From JACKNG01 sp040904625 (GTDB lineage Bacteria; Pseudomonadota; Gammaproteobacteria; Ga0077536), in the NCBI GenBank assembly GCA_040904625.1, contig JBBDTC010000031.1, positions 1-11,915 of the forward strand: DNA of 11,915 nt, in the 5' to 3' direction. Each line of letters starts with the position of its first letter. Position 1 is the stretch's first letter. The notes under the pieces were generated by a model, which was not told the DNA's origin, made no database searches, and was given only the letters and a program-made list of their open reading frames with translations. A program made the translations under genes and the position numbers. This document shows positions 1 through 6,909 of the stretch, piece by piece.

Positions 1-379
1 CTCGTCGCGACTCGGCCGCTTCGACCACCATGCGGCTGATACGCCCGGTAGTTACGTCCTGTTTGCGGATGTAATCCCAGGCGCCTGCTTTGATCGCGCG
101 TGCTGCAAGATAGTCGTCGCCGGTCGTCGTCATCAATATGGTCGGCGGCAAACAGCCGCCGGGTTTGAATTCGATCAGCCATTCGATCCCGCTTTCGCTG
201 CCGCCGAGCTGCTGGTCGAGCAGAAGGACGTCGTACAACGACCAGTCGAAGCCGGGCCCCGGCTTGCCTTGTTGATCGGGATCGTACTCGCTGACCTCGA
301 TCTCCGGCAGACTTGCCGCGAGCATGCGCCGCAGGACTGCCATGTACTCGCGCGAATCGTCGACGATGATTACGCGCAT
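1..379 (-). CDS. Response regulator, N-terminal receiver domain (partial, runs off left edge)
   Basis: The reading frame encodes a CheY-like receiver domain. It starts MRVIIVDDS, with the acidic pair D7/D8, the likely phospho-acceptor D55 at the end of a VLLLD strand, threonines at 84-86 in the ILMTTT strand, and the conserved lysine K106 in DYIRKQD. These are the residues that bind magnesium and the phosphoryl group in the family. The frame is still open at base 2, so any output domain lies outside the window and its type is unknown; a serine/threonine kinase domain is one possibility but is only a guess. The start is uncertain. ATG at 379 fits the domain, but an in-frame ATG at 427 would add 16 residues and sits 7 nt after the stop of a short upstream ORF. 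Neither start has a strong Shine-Dalgarno sequence. The frame is closed by a TGA at 467-469. The domain call is secure; start and full architecture are not. Confidence 0.85.
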   Translation of the reverse strand, partial: MRVIIVDDSREYMAVLRRMLAASLPEIEVSEYDPDQQGKPGPGFDWSLYDVLLLDQQLGGSESGIEWLIEFKPGGCLPPTILMTTTGDDYLAARAIKAGAWDYIRKQDVTTGRISRMVVEAAESRR

Positions 380-434
380 GGCGCGCGAAGCGCGCTCGGA
401 CGGGCCGGTGGACAAGGGCAAGGCCATCCTGAAC

Positions 435-557
435 TCAAGCAGGCAGTTGGCGCTGATGCGCCTGGTTCATCAGGGTGTGCTGACCGCGCCGGGGCTTTGC
501 CATCGCCATACGCCGTTGCGGCATGGCGCCGATCATGCCTGGTTCGATTGTGTCCAT
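435..557 (-). CDS. Possible 40-residue leader ORF or small protein upstream of the response regulator
   Basis: This short frame begins MDTIEPGMIGAMPQRR and ends QRQLPA before TGA. Its ATG has the best ribosome binding site in this part of the window: GAGGGG at 563-568, five bases from the start. No family is recognised; the peptide is basic, rich in Met, Gln and Arg, and has no membrane segment. Its stop lies 7 nt before an in-frame alternative ATG (427) of the receiver gene, which would suit translational coupling. Alternatively, this is the true start region of the response regulator and a frameshift separates the two frames; the phase difference is one base. It could also be chance. The strong ribosome binding site is the only good argument for translation. 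Confidence 0.4.
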   Translation of the reverse strand: MDTIEPGMIGAMPQRRMAMAKPRRGQHTLMNQAHQRQLPA

Positions 558-562
558 AGAAT

Positions 563-568
563 CCCCTC
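563..568 (-). promoter_or_regulatory. Ribosome binding site of the 40-codon ORF
   Basis: On the minus strand GAGGGG stands five bases upstream of the ATG at 557. It matches the anti-Shine-Dalgarno core well and is much better than anything in front of the two candidate receiver starts (427 and 379). It therefore suggests that ribosomes enter here rather than at the receiver domain itself. Confidence 0.55.
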
Positions 569-646
569 GAGAGCCGCAGCCGTGGTGCAGCGGCGGCAGT
601 CGCCTGACGCGCCTCCGGCCGCGTGGCCAACGCGCGACATGCCCTC

Positions 647-672
647 AAAAAAAGGGCTGCAAGAGCAGCCCT
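647..672 (-). terminator. Intrinsic terminator downstream of the 68-residue small gene
   Basis: A perfect 8-bp inverted repeat (AGGGCTGC at 653-660, GCAGCCCT at 665-672) encloses a 4-nt loop. A run of seven A on the plus strand (647-653) gives a U-tract after the hairpin in minus-strand RNA. On the plus strand the hairpin is followed by AATACG, so it is one-directional. It lies 48 bp past the stop of the small gene and separates that transcript from the response-regulator region to the left. Confidence 0.88.
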
Positions 673-719
673 AATACGCTGGTGACAGGTCGAAACCCGT
701 CAACTCACCCACGGAGGTG

Positions 720-926
720 TCAGGATTGGAAACGAGCCAACAGCCGGCGGCCTTCTCGGGTGAGAAAACCTTCGCGGCTGACGAAGCCGGCATCGATCGC
801 CAGGCGCAGCGCAGCACGCCGGGCGGCACTGCGCGGGACATAAACGTCGCCATCGCCGTAATGACAAGCGATGACCTGAGCAATGGCGTGCTCCTGGTCC
901 CTATCGCTGTCGGTTGCCGTATTCAT
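720..926 (-). CDS. Hypothetical 68-residue protein, possible small winged-helix DNA-binding protein
   Basis: The product starts MNTATDSDRDQEHAIAQVIA and is 68 residues long. ATG at 926 is chosen because GAGG at 933-936 lies six bases upstream; a longer frame to 1004 would run through the promoter and is rejected. I do not recognise a named family. The C-terminal half has a helix (about 43-50, RRAALRLA), then IDAGFVSREGFLTREGRRLL at about 49-65. That is the G-h-(x)4-G-x-L-T-x-x-G-R-x-L-L pattern common at the wing of small winged-helix domains, so a nucleic-acid-binding role is plausible but inferred. There is no signal peptide or membrane segment. The gene has its own promoter (977-1004), a repeat-bearing upstream region that might be an operator, and its own terminator (647-672), so it looks like a genuine single-gene unit behind zapE on the same strand. 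Confidence 0.72.
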   Translation of the reverse strand: MNTATDSDRDQEHAIAQVIACHYGDGDVYVPRSAARRAALRLAIDAGFVSREGFLTREGRRLLARFQS

Positions 927-976
927 GTAAGGCCTCAGCTTCCCGATTTGGTTTGTTGAAATAATATTATGAGGAT

Positions 977-1004
977 AGGATAGCCATGTAATCAATAATG
1001 TCAA
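977..1004 (-). promoter_or_regulatory. Sigma-70-like promoter of the 68-residue small gene
   Basis: On the minus strand a perfect -35 box TTGACA (999-1004) is followed after 16 bp by TATCCT (977-982), four of six matches to the -10 consensus. The surrounding DNA is strongly AT-rich, unlike the rest of the window, and includes the perfect 10-bp palindrome ATAATATTAT at 961-970, just downstream in the predicted 5' leader. Transcription would start about 40-45 bp ahead of the ATG at 926. Confidence 0.68.
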
Positions 1005-1036
1005 GAATCTTTTTTATCTTATTGATAATTATTGAT
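991..1036 (-). repeat. Three copies of an 8-bp motif TTATTGAT across the small-gene promoter (candidate operator)
   Basis: TTATTGAT occurs at 1019-1026 and 1029-1036 on the plus strand, one helical turn apart (10 bp), and at 991-998 on the minus strand, directly next to the -35 box inside the promoter spacer. An 8-mer found three times in 46 bp, with helical phasing and one copy between -35 and -10, is the arrangement expected for a regulator binding site. The AT-rich composition raises the chance of coincidence. The regulator is unknown; autoregulation by the small gene product is one idea. Confidence 0.5.
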
Positions 1037-1069
1037 CCTTTACCGAGGCCCTGCCCGCTGGGTCAGCGT

Positions 1070-2209
1070 TCAGTCGCTCACATGCGGGCGCGCCAGGTAA
1101 TCGTGTGAACGCATCTCGCGCAGGCGGCTGGCGGTGCGGAGAAACGGCTGCGCCAGGCGCTCGCCGCGGTAGAGTACTTCCGGTTCGCTTGCGGCGGAAA
1201 CGATGAGATTGACGTTACGGTCATAGAGTTCATCTATCAGGTTGATCAATCGCCGCGCGGCGTCGTTGTCGTCTTTGCCCAGGCTGGGCACATCGCTGAG
1301 CAGTAACGTGTGGTGGCAACGGGCGATTTCGATGTAGTCCGCGGTTGCCCGGGGGCCGCCGCAAAGCGCGTCGAAGGCGAACCAGGCCACGCCCTCGGCC
1401 AGGCGGCGCGCCGGTATTGCGCGTCCTTCCACGACGAGAGCGGTATCGCGCTGACCGCCCGCCCCTGCGATCGTGTCGAAACAGCGCTCGAGGGCCGCAT
1501 CCGCGCCGCTGCGATCACAACGGTAGTAGACCGGAGCCTGTTCGAGCGCGCGCAGGCGATAATCGAGATCGCCAGCCAGTTCGACCACTTCCAGATGCTT
1601 CTCGATGAGCGCGATGGCCGGCAGGAAGCGCTCGCGCTGCAAGCCGCCGGCATAGAGAGCCGCCGGCGCTTCGTTTGATGTGGCGACGACGGTCACGCCT
1701 TCGTCAAACAAGGCCTCGAGCAGATTGCCGAGGATCATCGCATCGGTGATGTCGCCGACGTGGAACTCATCGAGACACAGCACGCGGAACTCCTCCGCCC
1801 AACGTACTGCGATGACAGTCAACGGATCCTGGCACTCATCCAGTTCGCGCAGCGCACGATGCGTGCGCTGCATGAAGTGATGGAAATGAATGCGCAGCTT
1901 CTCGTTCTGCGGCAGGCCCTCGTAGAACGTATCCACGAGATAGGTCTTACCGCGGCCAACCGGCCCCCACAGGTACAAACCGCGAACGGCCCGCCACGGC
2001 GGCGGGCGGCGCCGCAGCAGCCGATCGAGCAGCCCCGGAGCACGCCGGGCCGGTGCCGCGGCAAGCGCATGAAACACGCGCTCGAGATGTTCGACCGCGG
2101 CCGCCTGCGCGGCATCCGGTGCGATCCGCCCCGCATCCAGGTCGGCGTGATAGCGTGACAGCGGTGAAACCGCCGGCACCGCCGGGTCAGGTTGTCCCCT
2201 TTCGTTCAC
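1070..2209 (-). CDS. zapE: ZapE, cell division ATPase (AFG1-like P-loop NTPase)
   Basis: ZapE is a cytoplasmic AFG1/LACE1-type ATPase that associates with the FtsZ ring during constriction and affects Z-ring stability, especially under stress. The 379-residue product is close to the 375 residues of the E. coli protein. It shows the family N-terminus (SPLSRYHADLDAGRIAPD), a Walker A motif GPVGRGKT at about 82-89, a Walker B strand ending LCLDE at about 144-148 followed by FHVGDITDAM, the sensor-like VATSN near 175-179, and the C-terminal LIDELYDRNV and SRLREM segments. The start is the GTG at 2209. The ribosome binding site is weak, and a later GTG (V11) just before the conserved region is a possible alternative. 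The gene lies on the same strand as the small gene 143 bp downstream but is separated from it by that gene's own promoter. Confidence 0.95.
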   Translation of the reverse strand: MNERGQPDPAVPAVSPLSRYHADLDAGRIAPDAAQAAAVEHLERVFHALAAAPARRAPGLLDRLLRRRPPPWRAVRGLYLWGPVGRGKTYLVDTFYEGLPQNEKLRIHFHHFMQRTHRALRELDECQDPLTVIAVRWAEEFRVLCLDEFHVGDITDAMILGNLLEALFDEGVTVVATSNEAPAALYAGGLQRERFLPAIALIEKHLEVVELAGDLDYRLRALEQAPVYYRCDRSGADAALERCFDTIAGAGGQRDTALVVEGRAIPARRLAEGVAWFAFDALCGGPRATADYIEIARCHHTLLLSDVPSLGKDDNDAARRLINLIDELYDRNVNLIVSAASEPEVLYRGERLAQPFLRTASRLREMRSHDYLARPHVSD

Positions 2210-2500
2210 TGCTCATTCCAGCTGATGATGGTGCTGCTCACCTGGCGATGCGAGCCAGCCGGCCATTCTACAGGGCATCGTGCGGTGGCTTGCGCTGGCA
2301 CTCACGGGTAAGGACACTGACCGGAATGATTTCGTCGAAACGCTACAGCGTCCCTGGCATTCGTCGTTCCATTGCCGGAGCCCTGACGCACATGGAGCAA
2401 TCCCGACCTGTTCGAACCATCGCGACAGTCGCTCCGTCGTCAGCCGCGGGCGCTGGCCGTCACGGCACATTGCGCAACGCCGAGCAGACACCACGCTGAC
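2210..2500. other. Divergent intergenic region between zapE and the sensor phosphatase
   Basis: About 290 bp separate the two divergent starts. Frames crossing this stretch look like random high-GC frames. On the minus strand TAGAAT (plus-strand 2265-2270) is a good -10 hexamer for zapE, but no convincing -35 lies 16-18 bp upstream. I see no clear sigma-70 promoter for the phosphatase and no repeat or terminator. Regulatory sites probably lie here but cannot be assigned by reading. Confidence 0.4.
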
Positions 2501-4639
2501 ATGTTCATTCGGCAGAAAATGCTCGGCCTGCTCGCGTCCATCGCACTCGTGCCGCTGGGCCTCGTCATCGCACTGGACCGCCATCTGCTGGTCGAACTGA
2601 GCGACGATTTGACGCGGCGCAACGCCGGCGCGCTGGCCGAGCAAGCCGTACTCATGATGGACCGCATCGCCTCTGACTACGCCCAGACCCTGGACCGCGA
2701 GGCGCGACGGATACGCCTACTCGTCGCGCTGCAAGCCAGTGAAGCCGAACGACTTCTCGCCGACCCACCGTCGCCGGCGAACGCACGGCCGCTGTTCTTC
2801 GAAGAGGCGTTCGACAGCGCCGATCCCCGACTCGAACTGGCCGATGCGCCCGCGCCGCGCCTGGCGCGATCGGCGCGCGGCGGCGAGCCCTTGGCGGTGT
2901 CCTGGCCGCACGTGTCGCTGCACATCAATGGCGGGATCGACGATGAAGACTTGATTGCGCAGGCACGCGCGCTGGCGGCAATGGCCGATTTCTACAATAC
3001 GGTGCGTGAACCTGATGATCCGATTCTCGGCTGGCACTATGTGGTGCTCGAAAACGGCCTCAGCGCATCGTGGCCCGGGCACGGCGGCAACCCGTCGGAT
3101 TTCGACCCGCGCCGGCGCCCATGGTACGCCGCACAGCGCGAAAGGCCGGGCTTTCGCTGGCACCGCCCACACCGCGATGCCAGCACCGGTGCGCTGTTGA
3201 TAAACGCCACGCTGCCGCTGTTCGACGCCGCCGGAGCGTTCATCGGCTTGACCGGAATCGACGTCGATCTGAGCTCGACGTTCGATCTGCTCCAGTTGCC
3301 GCCGACGCTGGACGACGGCAGTGATGTCCTGCAGGCGGCGGTGTTGCGTCCGCCCATGGTCGACACCCCGAGCGTCAACGTTCTGGCCCGCCGCCACGGC
3401 GGCGAAGCCCACAGCAACTGGCAGACCCTGCCTGATATCGAACCCTTGGACCTCGGCAATACCGCGGCGACGGCGCGCGTCGCCGCGGCCATGATCGCCG
3501 GGGACAACGGGCATCTGCGTACCAGCGTCCATGGCACGGACAGCTTCGTGCTCTTTCATCGCTACGGCGAGGGATTCGGTTACGTCGTGCTTATCGTACC
3601 GGTCGCCCAGGCCACCCAGGCCGCCCTCCAGGCCGCGCAATACGCAGACGAGACGACACAGGCCCACGTCACACATCTGCTGCTCATCGTCGCCGCGATC
3701 GCCATGGCCGCCGTGCTGGTCGCGCTTGCCGTCGCGCGGCACTTGAGTCGTCCGATCGAGGATCTTGCGCGCGCGGTCAGCCGCCTCGCCGCAGGCGATC
3801 TCGCCGCTCGTGCGGCGCTATCCACGCGCGACGAGCTGCGCGGGCTGGGCGAGGCCTTCAACGCCATGGTCCCGCGCCTGCAGGCGCATGCCCGCATCGA
3901 GGACGCGCTGATCCTGGCGCGCGAAGTTCAGCAACAATTGTTGCCGCCAGAGGCGCCCGAGGTGCCCGGCTACGACCTCAGCGGGATGACCCGCTACTCC
4001 GAACAAACCGGCGGCGACTACTTCGATTTCATTCCCTTCGCGAGCGCGGCGGGGCCGCGAACCGGCGTTGTCGTTGCCGATGTCTCCGGCCACGGCATCG
4101 GTCCGGCCTTGCTCATGGCAACCGCCCGTGCGCTCCTCCATGGTGGCCGCGATCGCGGCCATACTCCGGGAGACCTGCTCGGCTACGTCAATCGCGAACT
4201 CTGCGACGATGTGAGTCAAGGCCACTTCGTCACGCTGTTCCTGCTCGCCCTGGATGCCGCCGACGGTCGTCTCGAATGGGCCAGTGCCGGGCACGACCCG
4301 GTCATCGTCTATCGCGCCGACAGCGCGGACGTCGACGAGCTCGGTACTGATGACATCCCGCTCGGGATCGATGCCGAGTGGCGCTACGCAACCCATACCG
4401 GCGCGTTGTTGGCACCCGGCGACATCGTCATCATCGGCACCGACGGCATTTGGGACACTGCCAACGCGCGTGGTGAACGTTACGGCAAGGCGCGTCTGCG
4501 CGAGTATGTCGCCGGCCATGCCCGGCTTTCCGCGCAAGCCCTGTGCGCGGGGCTGGAAACCGAGCTGCAGACTTTTCGCGAAGGCGTCGCGCAGAGCGAT
4601 GACGTGACCCTCGTCATCGTCAAGCGCGTACGCAGCTGA
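2501..4639 (+). CDS. Membrane sensor SpoIIE/PP2C-type serine phosphatase (dCache-HAMP-PP2C)
   Basis: The 712-residue protein has a short cytoplasmic N-terminus, a membrane helix at about 8-25, a periplasmic domain to about 390 with the double-Cache signature FDPRRRPWY (201-209) and GLTGIDVDL (249-257), a second membrane helix at about 392-412, a HAMP domain at about 413-465, and a SpoIIE-family PP2C domain to the end. Catalytic motifs are intact: GGDYFDF (504-510), DVSGHG (527-532), SAGHD (595-599), GTDGIWD (646-652) and DD (700-701), giving metal-binding aspartates D506, D527, D648 and D700 or D701. Such proteins sense a periplasmic ligand and dephosphorylate serine or threonine on a cytoplasmic partner, classically a STAS anti-sigma antagonist, as RsbU does. 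No STAS protein, anti-sigma kinase or sigma factor is in the window, so the substrate is unknown. ATG 2501 has only a weak ribosome binding site but fits the N-terminal helix. The zinc peptidase gene follows after 28 bp. Confidence 0.93.
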   Translation: MFIRQKMLGLLASIALVPLGLVIALDRHLLVELSDDLTRRNAGALAEQAVLMMDRIASDYAQTLDREARRIRLLVALQASEAERLLADPPSPANARPLFFEEAFDSADPRLELADAPAPRLARSARGGEPLAVSWPHVSLHINGGIDDEDLIAQARALAAMADFYNTVREPDDPILGWHYVVLENGLSASWPGHGGNPSDFDPRRRPWYAAQRERPGFRWHRPHRDASTGALLINATLPLFDAAGAFIGLTGIDVDLSSTFDLLQLPPTLDDGSDVLQAAVLRPPMVDTPSVNVLARRHGGEAHSNWQTLPDIEPLDLGNTAATARVAAAMIAGDNGHLRTSVHGTDSFVLFHRYGEGFGYVVLIVPVAQATQAALQAAQYADETTQAHVTHLLLIVAAIAMAAVLVALAVARHLSRPIEDLARAVSRLAAGDLAARAALSTRDELRGLGEAFNAMVPRLQAHARIEDALILAREVQQQLLPPEAPEVPGYDLSGMTRYSEQTGGDYFDFIPFASAAGPRTGVVVADVSGHGIGPALLMATARALLHGGRDRGHTPGDLLGYVNRELCDDVSQGHFVTLFLLALDAADGRLEWASAGHDPVIVYRADSADVDELGTDDIPLGIDAEWRYATHTGALLAPGDIVIIGTDGIWDTANARGERYGKARLREYVAGHARLSAQALCAGLETELQTFREGVAQSDDVTLVIVKRVRS

Positions 4640-4667
4640 GCATTGCCCGCGCGGCCCGGCAAAGATC

Positions 4668-5351
4668 ATGCTCGCCCTGCTCGTCATCCTTGCCCTGGCT
4701 GTCATCTTCGGCCCGCAGCTCTGGGCCCGACATGCCTTGCAGCACCATAACGGCGAGCGCGCGGATTTGCCCGGCACCGGCGCTGAACTCGCCCGCCACC
4801 TGTTGAGCTCCGCCCGCCTCGACGGCTATGCCGTAGAGCAGGCTGCGCCCGGCACCGGTGATCATTTCGATCCGGAGCGCCGCGCGGTCGTTCTCAGCGA
4901 GGCGCATCACGACCGGCGCTCCCTGACTGCCGTCGTGGTCGCTGCGCATGAGGTCGGCCACGCCATCCAGCACTACATCGGCTACCGCCCGCTGCAGCTG
5001 CGCCAACGCCTGGTACGTTTCGCTGCGATGGCCGAACGGCTTGCGTCAATAGTCCTCCTCGCCATCCCGTTCATCACGCTGGTGACGCGCTCGCCCGGCG
5101 CGGGAGCCGCCCTGTTATTCGCGGCCATCGCGGTCATGGCGATCCCGATCGTGGTTCATCTGATCACGCTCCCGGTCGAATTCGACGCGAGCTTCAGGCG
5201 CGCCCTGCCGATCCTCGAGCTCGGCTATCTCGAACGCTCCGATCTGCCACCGGCACGCCGTATTCTCGCCGCCTGCGCGATGACTTACGTTGCCTCGGCC
5301 CTGGCCAGCCTGCTCAATTTCGCCCGCTGGATACGCTTCCTGCGACGCTGA
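4668..5351 (+). CDS. Membrane zinc metallopeptidase, YugP type (Zn_peptidase_2)
   Basis: The 227-residue integral membrane protein carries the zinc motif HEVGH (94-98) in VVAAHEVGHAIQHYIGYRPL. Downstream is the family's conserved LPVEFDAS (168-175), whose Glu171 is the probable third zinc ligand. Membrane helices are visible at about 2-19, 123-140, 143-166 and 200-216, so the active site lies next to the first helix at the membrane face. The length matches the family (about 220-230). YugP-like proteins are widespread predicted peptidases; I know of no firmly established physiological substrate. The start follows the phosphatase stop by 28 bp on the same strand with no visible terminator, so the two are probably co-transcribed. 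The end is 6 bp from the stop of the convergent radical SAM gene. Family assignment is firm and biological role unknown. Confidence 0.9.
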   Translation: MLALLVILALAVIFGPQLWARHALQHHNGERADLPGTGAELARHLLSSARLDGYAVEQAAPGTGDHFDPERRAVVLSEAHHDRRSLTAVVVAAHEVGHAIQHYIGYRPLQLRQRLVRFAAMAERLASIVLLAIPFITLVTRSPGAGAALLFAAIAVMAIPIVVHLITLPVEFDASFRRALPILELGYLERSDLPPARRILAACAMTYVASALASLLNFARWIRFLRR

Positions 5352-5357
5352 CGCGGA

Positions 5358-6440
5358 TTAGAACAGCTCGAGCTGACGATCATCCCGCGCCGGTGCGACG
5401 AAGAGTTCCGTGGTGAGCGTGTGCCGTGCGCGGTTGAGACCGAGTTCGCGACACTTGCGCCTGAAGCGCTGTCCGATCAACTCGGCAAACACGCCGCTGC
5501 CGGTCATCCGTCGACCGAACGTAGCGTCGTTGTCCGCACCGCCACGCAGATCGCGTATCCGCGCCATCACGCGCTCGTACTTGAGCGGATAGTGCTGCTG
5601 CAACCAGTCCTGGAAGAGCGGGTTCACTTCGCGTGGCAGCCGCAGCACCACGTACCCGGCGTGCTGCGCACCGACCTGCGCGGCCGTCTCGAGGATGCGC
5701 TCGAGTTCGGGTTCGTTCAAAGCCGGAATAATCGGCGCGACCATCACGCCGCACGGGATCCCGGCCGCTGCCAGCCGCCGCAAGGTCTCGAGTCGCCGTT
5801 GCGGCGCCGCGGCGCGCGGTTCCATGCGACGCGACAGCTCGCGGTCGAGTGTGGTGACCGACAGGAAGACCTGCACCAGACCTTGCTCAGCCATTGGCTG
5901 CAGTAAATCGAAATCACGCTCGATGAGCGCCGACTTGGACACGATGGTCAGTGGATGGCGACAGGCAGCCAGCACTTCGATGATCGATCGCGTGATGCGC
6001 AAGCGTCGTTCAATGGGTTGATAAGCATCGGTGTTGGCGCCCAGCGACAGGGGCTCACAGCGGTAACCGGGCCGCGCGAGTTCGCTTCGCAACACCAGGG
6101 CAGCGTCTGGCTTGGCAAACAGGCGGCTCTCGAAATCGAGCCCTGGAGACAGATCGACGTAGGCGTGTGCCGGCCGTGCATAACAATAAACACAGCCATG
6201 CTCACAGCCGCGAAACGGATTGATCGAAAGATTGAAGGGCAGGTCGGGCGATTGATTGCGGTTGATGATGCCCACGGCACGCTCGACGGTCACGGTGGTA
6301 CGGAGCGCCGGTGCGTCCTCGTCGGCGCTACCCCAGCCGTCGTCGAAATCCTCCCGCGAGGTCGCCAGATAGCGCGGGTCCGGCTGCGTGGTCGCACCTC
6401 GCCCGCGCCGCGCTAAGGAGCCGGTTTGGCGGATCTTCAT
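5358..6440 (-). CDS. PA0069-type radical SAM protein
   Basis: The 360-residue product has the radical SAM cluster motif CEHGCVYC (C79, C83, C86), here CxxxCxxC, preceded by the family-typical SINPFRG and followed by YARPAHAY. Three cysteines coordinate a [4Fe-4S] cluster that reductively cleaves S-adenosylmethionine. The rest (LSLGANTDAYQPIE, TIVSKS, VFLSVTTLD, RMEPRAAAP, GVMVAPIIPALNE) is typical of the PA0069 or SplB-like group, which resembles spore photoproduct lyase in its core. The reaction of the PA0069 group is, to my knowledge, unproven. ATG 6440 (MKIRQTGSLARRGRG) is chosen because homologues start about here and are near 350 residues; the frame is open for 80 more codons with low-complexity, shadow-like sequence. 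The ribosome binding site is weak. The gene converges on the zinc peptidase gene, with 6 bp between the stops. Confidence 0.92.
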   Translation of the reverse strand: MKIRQTGSLARRGRGATTQPDPRYLATSREDFDDGWGSADEDAPALRTTVTVERAVGIINRNQSPDLPFNLSINPFRGCEHGCVYCYARPAHAYVDLSPGLDFESRLFAKPDAALVLRSELARPGYRCEPLSLGANTDAYQPIERRLRITRSIIEVLAACRHPLTIVSKSALIERDFDLLQPMAEQGLVQVFLSVTTLDRELSRRMEPRAAAPQRRLETLRRLAAAGIPCGVMVAPIIPALNEPELERILETAAQVGAQHAGYVVLRLPREVNPLFQDWLQQHYPLKYERVMARIRDLRGGADNDATFGRRMTGSGVFAELIGQRFRRKCRELGLNRARHTLTTELFVAPARDDRQLELF

Positions 6441-6501
6441 GAAATCGAAGCTCGGCGGTAGTAGGCATACCGGCGACGCTCGCGGCGTGAAACGCGCAGA
6501 T

Positions 6502-6533
6502 TCGCTGCGTCCCGCGTTGCCGACTCGCTGCGT
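6502..6533. repeat. Short imperfect direct repeat, 23-bp period
   Basis: TCGCTGCGT recurs exactly at 6502-6510 and 6525-6533. Flanking bases also partly agree: GA before and CC after each copy, with pyrimidine changes. Only two units are present. It may be a remnant of a dispersed intergenic repeat or simply chance in GC-rich DNA. Confidence 0.35.
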
Positions 6534-6854
6534 TCCACGTGCCCCATCCTCTGCCTGCTGCCGTTTACAGTCCGCCCGGCGCTGCAAGCCCGGGTGGCGC
6601 CTGCCGATGCGCCTTCGCAGTGCCGCCCCACATGATTCAACGGCTGACGGCGTGGCGGAAACCATACTGCCATGTAACATCGCAGGCCGAAACGGTGCGC
6701 GCGGCCAGCGGAACGATCCGCGCGCACGCGACTCTCACACTCGCAACGATGGCAGGGGCGATTACAGCTTGGCAAGATGCGGCCGACAACATGGCCGAGA
6801 CGTTGCTAATGTGATCACTTTGGCAAAAATCAATCGTTTAATGCGGCTTTTTGT

Positions 6855-6862
6855 TATATAGT
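6855..6862 (+). promoter_or_regulatory. Possible -10 element for the HAD-oxyR unit
   Basis: TATATAGT contains two overlapping -10-like hexamers (TATATA, TATAGT) in the AT-rich DNA about 50 bp ahead of the HAD start. No good -35 box lies 16-18 bp upstream; TTGGCA at 6820-6825 is too far away. A weak or activator-dependent promoter is therefore the most that can be said. Confidence 0.35.
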
Positions 6863-6909
6863 CGCAACAACTTGTCTCAATTTCGCACTACCCGGTAATT
6901 CCAGTGAAC

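Larger units (their letters stand above)
6441..6909. other. Intergenic region between the radical SAM and HAD genes
   Basis: This is the longest stretch without a supported gene, about 470 bp. Open frames cross it on both strands but none has a plausible start, a recognisable product or a good ribosome binding site. The first 350 bp are GC-rich and include an imperfect direct repeat (TCGCTGCGT at 6502-6510 and 6525-6533, period 23 bp). The last 95 bp before the HAD gene turn AT-rich and hold a perfect 8-bp palindrome GTGATCAC (6811-6818) and a -10-like box. No terminator or known RNA family was recognised. Confidence 0.5.

Noticed and set aside
927..1004. Longer start (1004) for the 68-residue small gene
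   Set aside because: It would place the start codon at the -35 box; ATG 926 has a proper GAGG at the right distance.
2717..3742. 341-codon minus-strand open frame inside the phosphatase gene
   Set aside because: It lies antisense to a gene with intact Cache and membrane segments, and its product is low-complexity, Arg/Gly/Gln-rich with no family. It is a typical shadow in GC-rich DNA.
3818..4777. 319-codon minus-strand open frame across the phosphatase and peptidase genes
   Set aside because: It is antisense to the conserved PP2C motifs, with no recognisable domain or ribosome binding site.
6441..6680. 80-residue N-terminal extension of the radical SAM protein
   Set aside because: The added sequence is low-complexity with no ribosome binding site, and homologues are near 350 residues, matching the start at 6440.
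6811..6903. OxyR binding site upstream of the HAD-oxyR pair
   Set aside because: Only a single ATAG is present at the expected place; the four-element ATAG/CTAT spacing is not there.
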